From assembly GCF_910592395.1 (NCBI RefSeq), contig NC_088320.1, positions 1,364,001 through 1,428,000 on the forward strand: a stretch of 64,000 nucleotides of DNA, given 5' to 3'. Each line of letters opens with the position of its first letter. Position 1 is the first letter of the stretch. A program made the position numbers and the translations under genes. Below are positions 61,349 to 64,000 of the stretch, piece by piece. Origin of the DNA: Lineus longissimus. Lineage: Eukaryota; Nemertea; Pilidiophora; Heteronemertea; Lineidae. The notes below the pieces were generated by a model, which was given only the letters and a program-made list of their open reading frames with translations, was not told where the DNA came from and did not search any database.

Positions 61349-62767
61349 ATGGCGCTGCTCCAACAAGTGTATTGCATCTACCTGGCCAATGGATGCATTT
61401 GTCTCATTGTTTATATCTATGGAATCACCTGCTTCGAAAGCGAACCGATCTTTGATCATTATAGGGACGCCGTCGGTCTTCTAGCAAATGCGGTAAGATC
61501 ACGATGAATAAGAAGAACTAAAAGCATCTTGGCGAAAGGGTTCACTTGTTTCCTATAGATCTGTCTGAATAGAAAAGACGGTCTCGTGGCTCCTCAATTC
61601 ATTTGTTTTCAAGGCCTCTGCTGCTGATAATGAGAAACCAGCCCTATATATAGGCCTTCTGGGAACAGAGTTCACTGATCATAAATTCTGCGGGAATAAG
61701 AAAAGAAAGCCTGTTGTTGACAGGATTCACTTGTCCACCGAGTACACTTGTTGACACCACAGGAACACTCGATCGATAGTAAAAAGTATTCTCTACCCGA
61801 AGAATAATTATTTCACCCTCTTCATTTCAGTTTCTCATAACTGCTATATTGTTGACAATTATTGTTAAACACCACGACTCAAATGATGGCGGCAAAAATA
61901 ATACGGTGAAACGTGGCGCTGCAGCGGAAAAGTTGCAACTCCAAGAAAAGTATAATTTAGTGGAATCACTTGAGGCCGGAAACTCATGGCAGGATTGTTC
62001 ACAATCAATGGACCAAGCGGTGCTAAACTTTTCCAATGCGAATCATGACGTTCACAAATATTCTCACACCGGAAACGGGCATTCTTTCAGCGCCACCCTG
62101 TGGTCAGAAATGATAACAAACAATCGTCTGCTCATATTCGGGACAATGTTGATCAATTTTATCTATGGATTACAAAGCTTGTTTAATTACACTCCGAGAT
62201 ATATGTTAGTGCGATTACTTTTCTCATACCCGGAGTTCGTAAGTATTTCAACCTGTTTCTAATTCCCGTCATCTTTTTGCGTGGTCTTTTGGTCTTTGCA
62301 TGGTGCTTCCCTGGTATTTACAGTTTCCTGCCACCCGAAAAATGTGGCACTCTTCTTACTTGATTACCATCACGCTAATAACGCGAAGTGACAGTCGAAG
62401 TACATGTATATCGCTATCTCGAAACCATCTCTACAGAGAATAAAAAGGCAGTTCAGCTTTAAACAATGTAGGTGCTGACGTCATCACATACTTCGCTGTC
62501 AGGCTTAGCTTCGGCGCATGATACTTAATCTGTTTTTAACTTTTCTTTTCGTCGAGAGATTAATCCTCTAGGTTTTTTCGGGTCCGAAAGCGTTTTTGAC
62601 CCTTCATCTTCATCTCAGATATATTCTTCGTGTCGTTCCAGGTGTTGTTTTTCATATACCCGTTCTTCCTTAATGTTTTACAAATACTCACTGGCGCTAT
62701 GGTTATGGGAGCAGTGGTAAACCATGTTCTAAAAAGACATTCGGAAAACCGACGCAGCGAGAAATAG
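61349..62767 (+). CDS. Unrecognised four-transmembrane protein, 225 residues (3 exons)
   Basis: Exons 61349-61492, 61831-62238 and 62642-62767 (TAG) join in phase 0 across GT-AG introns. Hydrophobic segments lie at about residues 7-28 (VYCIYLANGCICLIVYIYGI), 45-60 (LLANAFLITAILLTII), 144-163 (LLIFGTMLINFIYGLQSLF) and 185-212 (VLFFIYPFFLNVLQI and on). A hydrophilic loop of about 80 residues, rich in N, S and H, separates TM2 and TM3; the C-terminus is basic (HVLKRHSENRRSEK). The ATG is preceded by AAAG. Clean phase-0 structure and preserved frames argue for a real gene. I do not recognise the family. A tetraspan membrane protein with cytoplasmic ends or an arthropod/lophotrochozoan-specific family are possibilities; the function is unknown. 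Upstream exons may exist. Confidence 0.65.
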
Positions 62768-63119
62768 ACCGGCGGCAAGCCACAGGAGTTTCTGGCGATG
62801 ATGTAAAGAAGAAAGGATCGAGAATCATTCCATGTCTTCCGATTTTACAAACATTTTTATATTTTCCAAATTATATCATTATACCATAAATGTGTCAATT
62901 GGGTCTCATTACTTTTTATCATTTTTCAAGTTGTATCGTTGATTCATGCCACATTTCTCTGAAAAAAAGTTTCCCGGCAGACCAGTGTACCAGAGAGGCA
63001 TTACCAGAGAGCTTCCGCATCCTGAACCTCATGGTCTTATACTCCCTTTATGTCTTAATGAGATGCAAAAACTTTGGTGGTCAAGATGCGCTATCCACGA
63101 ATCATGAATCACGTGATTG
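62768..63119. other. Short intergenic region between convergent genes
   Basis: The plus-strand four-TM gene and the minus-strand gene at the right edge converge here. No other exon is seen. Confidence 0.4.
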
Positions 63120-63418
63120 TCACGCGCCTGGGTATTCACTGTAGTCTTCCCCGTATACTGTGTCGTTTGTCCCAACGAATTGACTCTTGGTGTAAAGATA
63201 GTAAACTCTCCAGCCAATGTTGATCAGTTTCTTACAAGAAGAATCTTTGAATATGCAGTACGTCCCGTATTTCGTCATGACAACAAACAGGAAGCTCCTA
63301 CATTCGGTCATTCGGCTGCATTCGACGAAACATTTGTCTGATCTCCTCCTGTCGTGTGATTCCAAATAGATGCGCTTGAGGTCTCTTCCGGTACAGTCGC
63401 CAAAACGACGAACGTAAC
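63120..63418 (-). CDS. PAN/apple-like domain exon (last exon of an edge gene)
   Basis: The exon follows a TGATTTTAG acceptor and ends in TGA at 63120. It encodes about 99 residues with six cysteines in a PAN/apple-like spacing: DCTGRDLKRIYLES, SDKCFVECSRMTECRSFLF, TYCIFKDSSCKKL and GWRVYYLY. PAN/apple domains bind proteins or sugars outside the cell. The tail is acidic (VYGEDYSEYPGA). With the sushi-like exon to the right it suggests a secreted or surface multidomain protein. The phase needs one base from the preceding exon, which the visible candidate donors do not supply, so an exon between is likely missing. Confidence 0.65.
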
Positions 63419-63815
63419 CTAAAATCATAAGATGAGATGAGCAAACTTCATCAACATTACCACTGAGCAAACAGAATCAAATCATACTGGCAAGGCCTGA
63501 ATCATCTTATAAGACCCGGAACCGCAGCCAACATTAATAGACTGATAAACGTATAGTACCGCAGCCTGTTCAGCTTTGATGAAACCGCTGGCGATTCTCT
63601 TTGCCTGTTACCCCAGCCTCGGTTTGGTTTGAATCAGAGTGGGGTCGATCACTAGCCCTGACAAACGCAATCCAGAGTCGTATCCTCCTCCCCTCGCACA
63701 CGTTACATAAGCTCGGTCGTATAGTGCCGAGTGTTGGTCTGAGGTTCAGGCTGATCAAAATAGAGAGGCCAAGAGATAATTACGTTAACGCTGACGCGTG
63801 TAAGGAAATCTAACA
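63419..63815 (-). other. Probable intron of the edge gene
   Basis: Lies between the sushi-like and apple-like exons. It may hide one small exon that would reconcile the reading phase. Confidence 0.4.
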
Positions 63816-64000
63816 TGCCTTTCTTATATTTCAAGACGGTAGATTTCTTTGCCGGTGGCCAGCACTTCAGGTCGCGGCTCACAGCTGTCCACTTCCCATC
63901 CTTCTGACATGTTCGGCTGGCCGTCCACAACTGTCCCCCTGTGTCCGACTGTCTGTCCCAGTCCTCTTCGCCATAGTCCCGCCCTCCGCCACTAAGTTCG
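63816..64000 (-). CDS. Partial exon with sushi (CCP)-like end, continues past the window edge
   Basis: The minus strand is open from 64000 leftward. It reads an acidic linker (RDYGEEDWDRQSD) and then LWTASRTCQKDGKWTAVSR and LKCW. The spacing C-x(2)-DGKW-x(7)-C is the second half of a complement control (sushi) module. A GTTAGA at about 63814 is a possible donor, but its phase does not match the apple exon, so the left border is approximate. The 5' part lies outside the window. Confidence 0.5.

Overview
This is eukaryotic nuclear DNA, best read as a marine invertebrate and most likely a lophotrochozoan or another non-model bilaterian. Genes are split by GT-AG introns, intergenic and intronic DNA is AT-leaning, tRNA-derived SINEs and hairpin-type MITEs are common, and the recognisable genes are animal genes. 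The species cannot be fixed from the sequence. Long open frames are rare, so I rebuilt genes by joining exons on splice sites, reading phase and family resemblance.

Layout from left to right. (1) A foldback repeat lies at 153-568. A two-exon minus-strand gene (2182-3394) follows and encodes a four-transmembrane MS4A/CD20-like protein with a Q/P-rich tail carrying PPxY motifs. (2) Positions 3.7-8 kb are mostly repeats: a GC-rich triplet, a 238-bp tandem duplication, an 87-bp mariner-type MITE, a 55-bp minisatellite and a broken LINE 3' end. (3) Positions 9662-48634 (minus) hold a complete six-exon selenoprotein S (SELENOS/VIMP) gene. It ends in a Sec-Gly dipeptide encoded by TGA-GGT before a TAA stop, and its fourth intron is 36.7 kb. 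(4) Inside that intron, on the opposite strand, sits a probable neuropeptide precursor gene. It has a TATA/Inr promoter and a tiny first coding exon near 17.0 kb, and its main exon is at 43413-43744. The predicted product has a signal peptide, dibasic cleavage sites and a C-terminal RY-amide, and belongs to no family I recognise. The rest of the intron contains SINEs, a near-perfect foldback element, minisatellites and a 300-bp tandem repeat. (5) A 69-bp tandem repeat and a second repeated block lie just upstream of SELENOS. (6) Positions 53103-57621 (plus) hold a 13-coding-exon NRAMP/DMT1 (SLC11) divalent metal transporter. (7) Positions 58612-59820 are bounded by an exact 28-bp inverted repeat. 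(8) Positions 61349-62767 (plus) hold a three-exon gene for an unrecognised 225-residue four-TM protein. (9) At the right edge, on the minus strand, is the 3' part of a gene with a sushi-like segment and a PAN/apple-like domain.

The genes do not form an operon or an obvious pathway. SELENOS (ER-associated degradation) and NRAMP (metal uptake) are housekeeping-type loci. The most novel items are the nested antisense neuropeptide gene, the minisatellite of splice-acceptor-like units directly before its main exon, and the unusual candidate SECIS hairpin of SELENOS.
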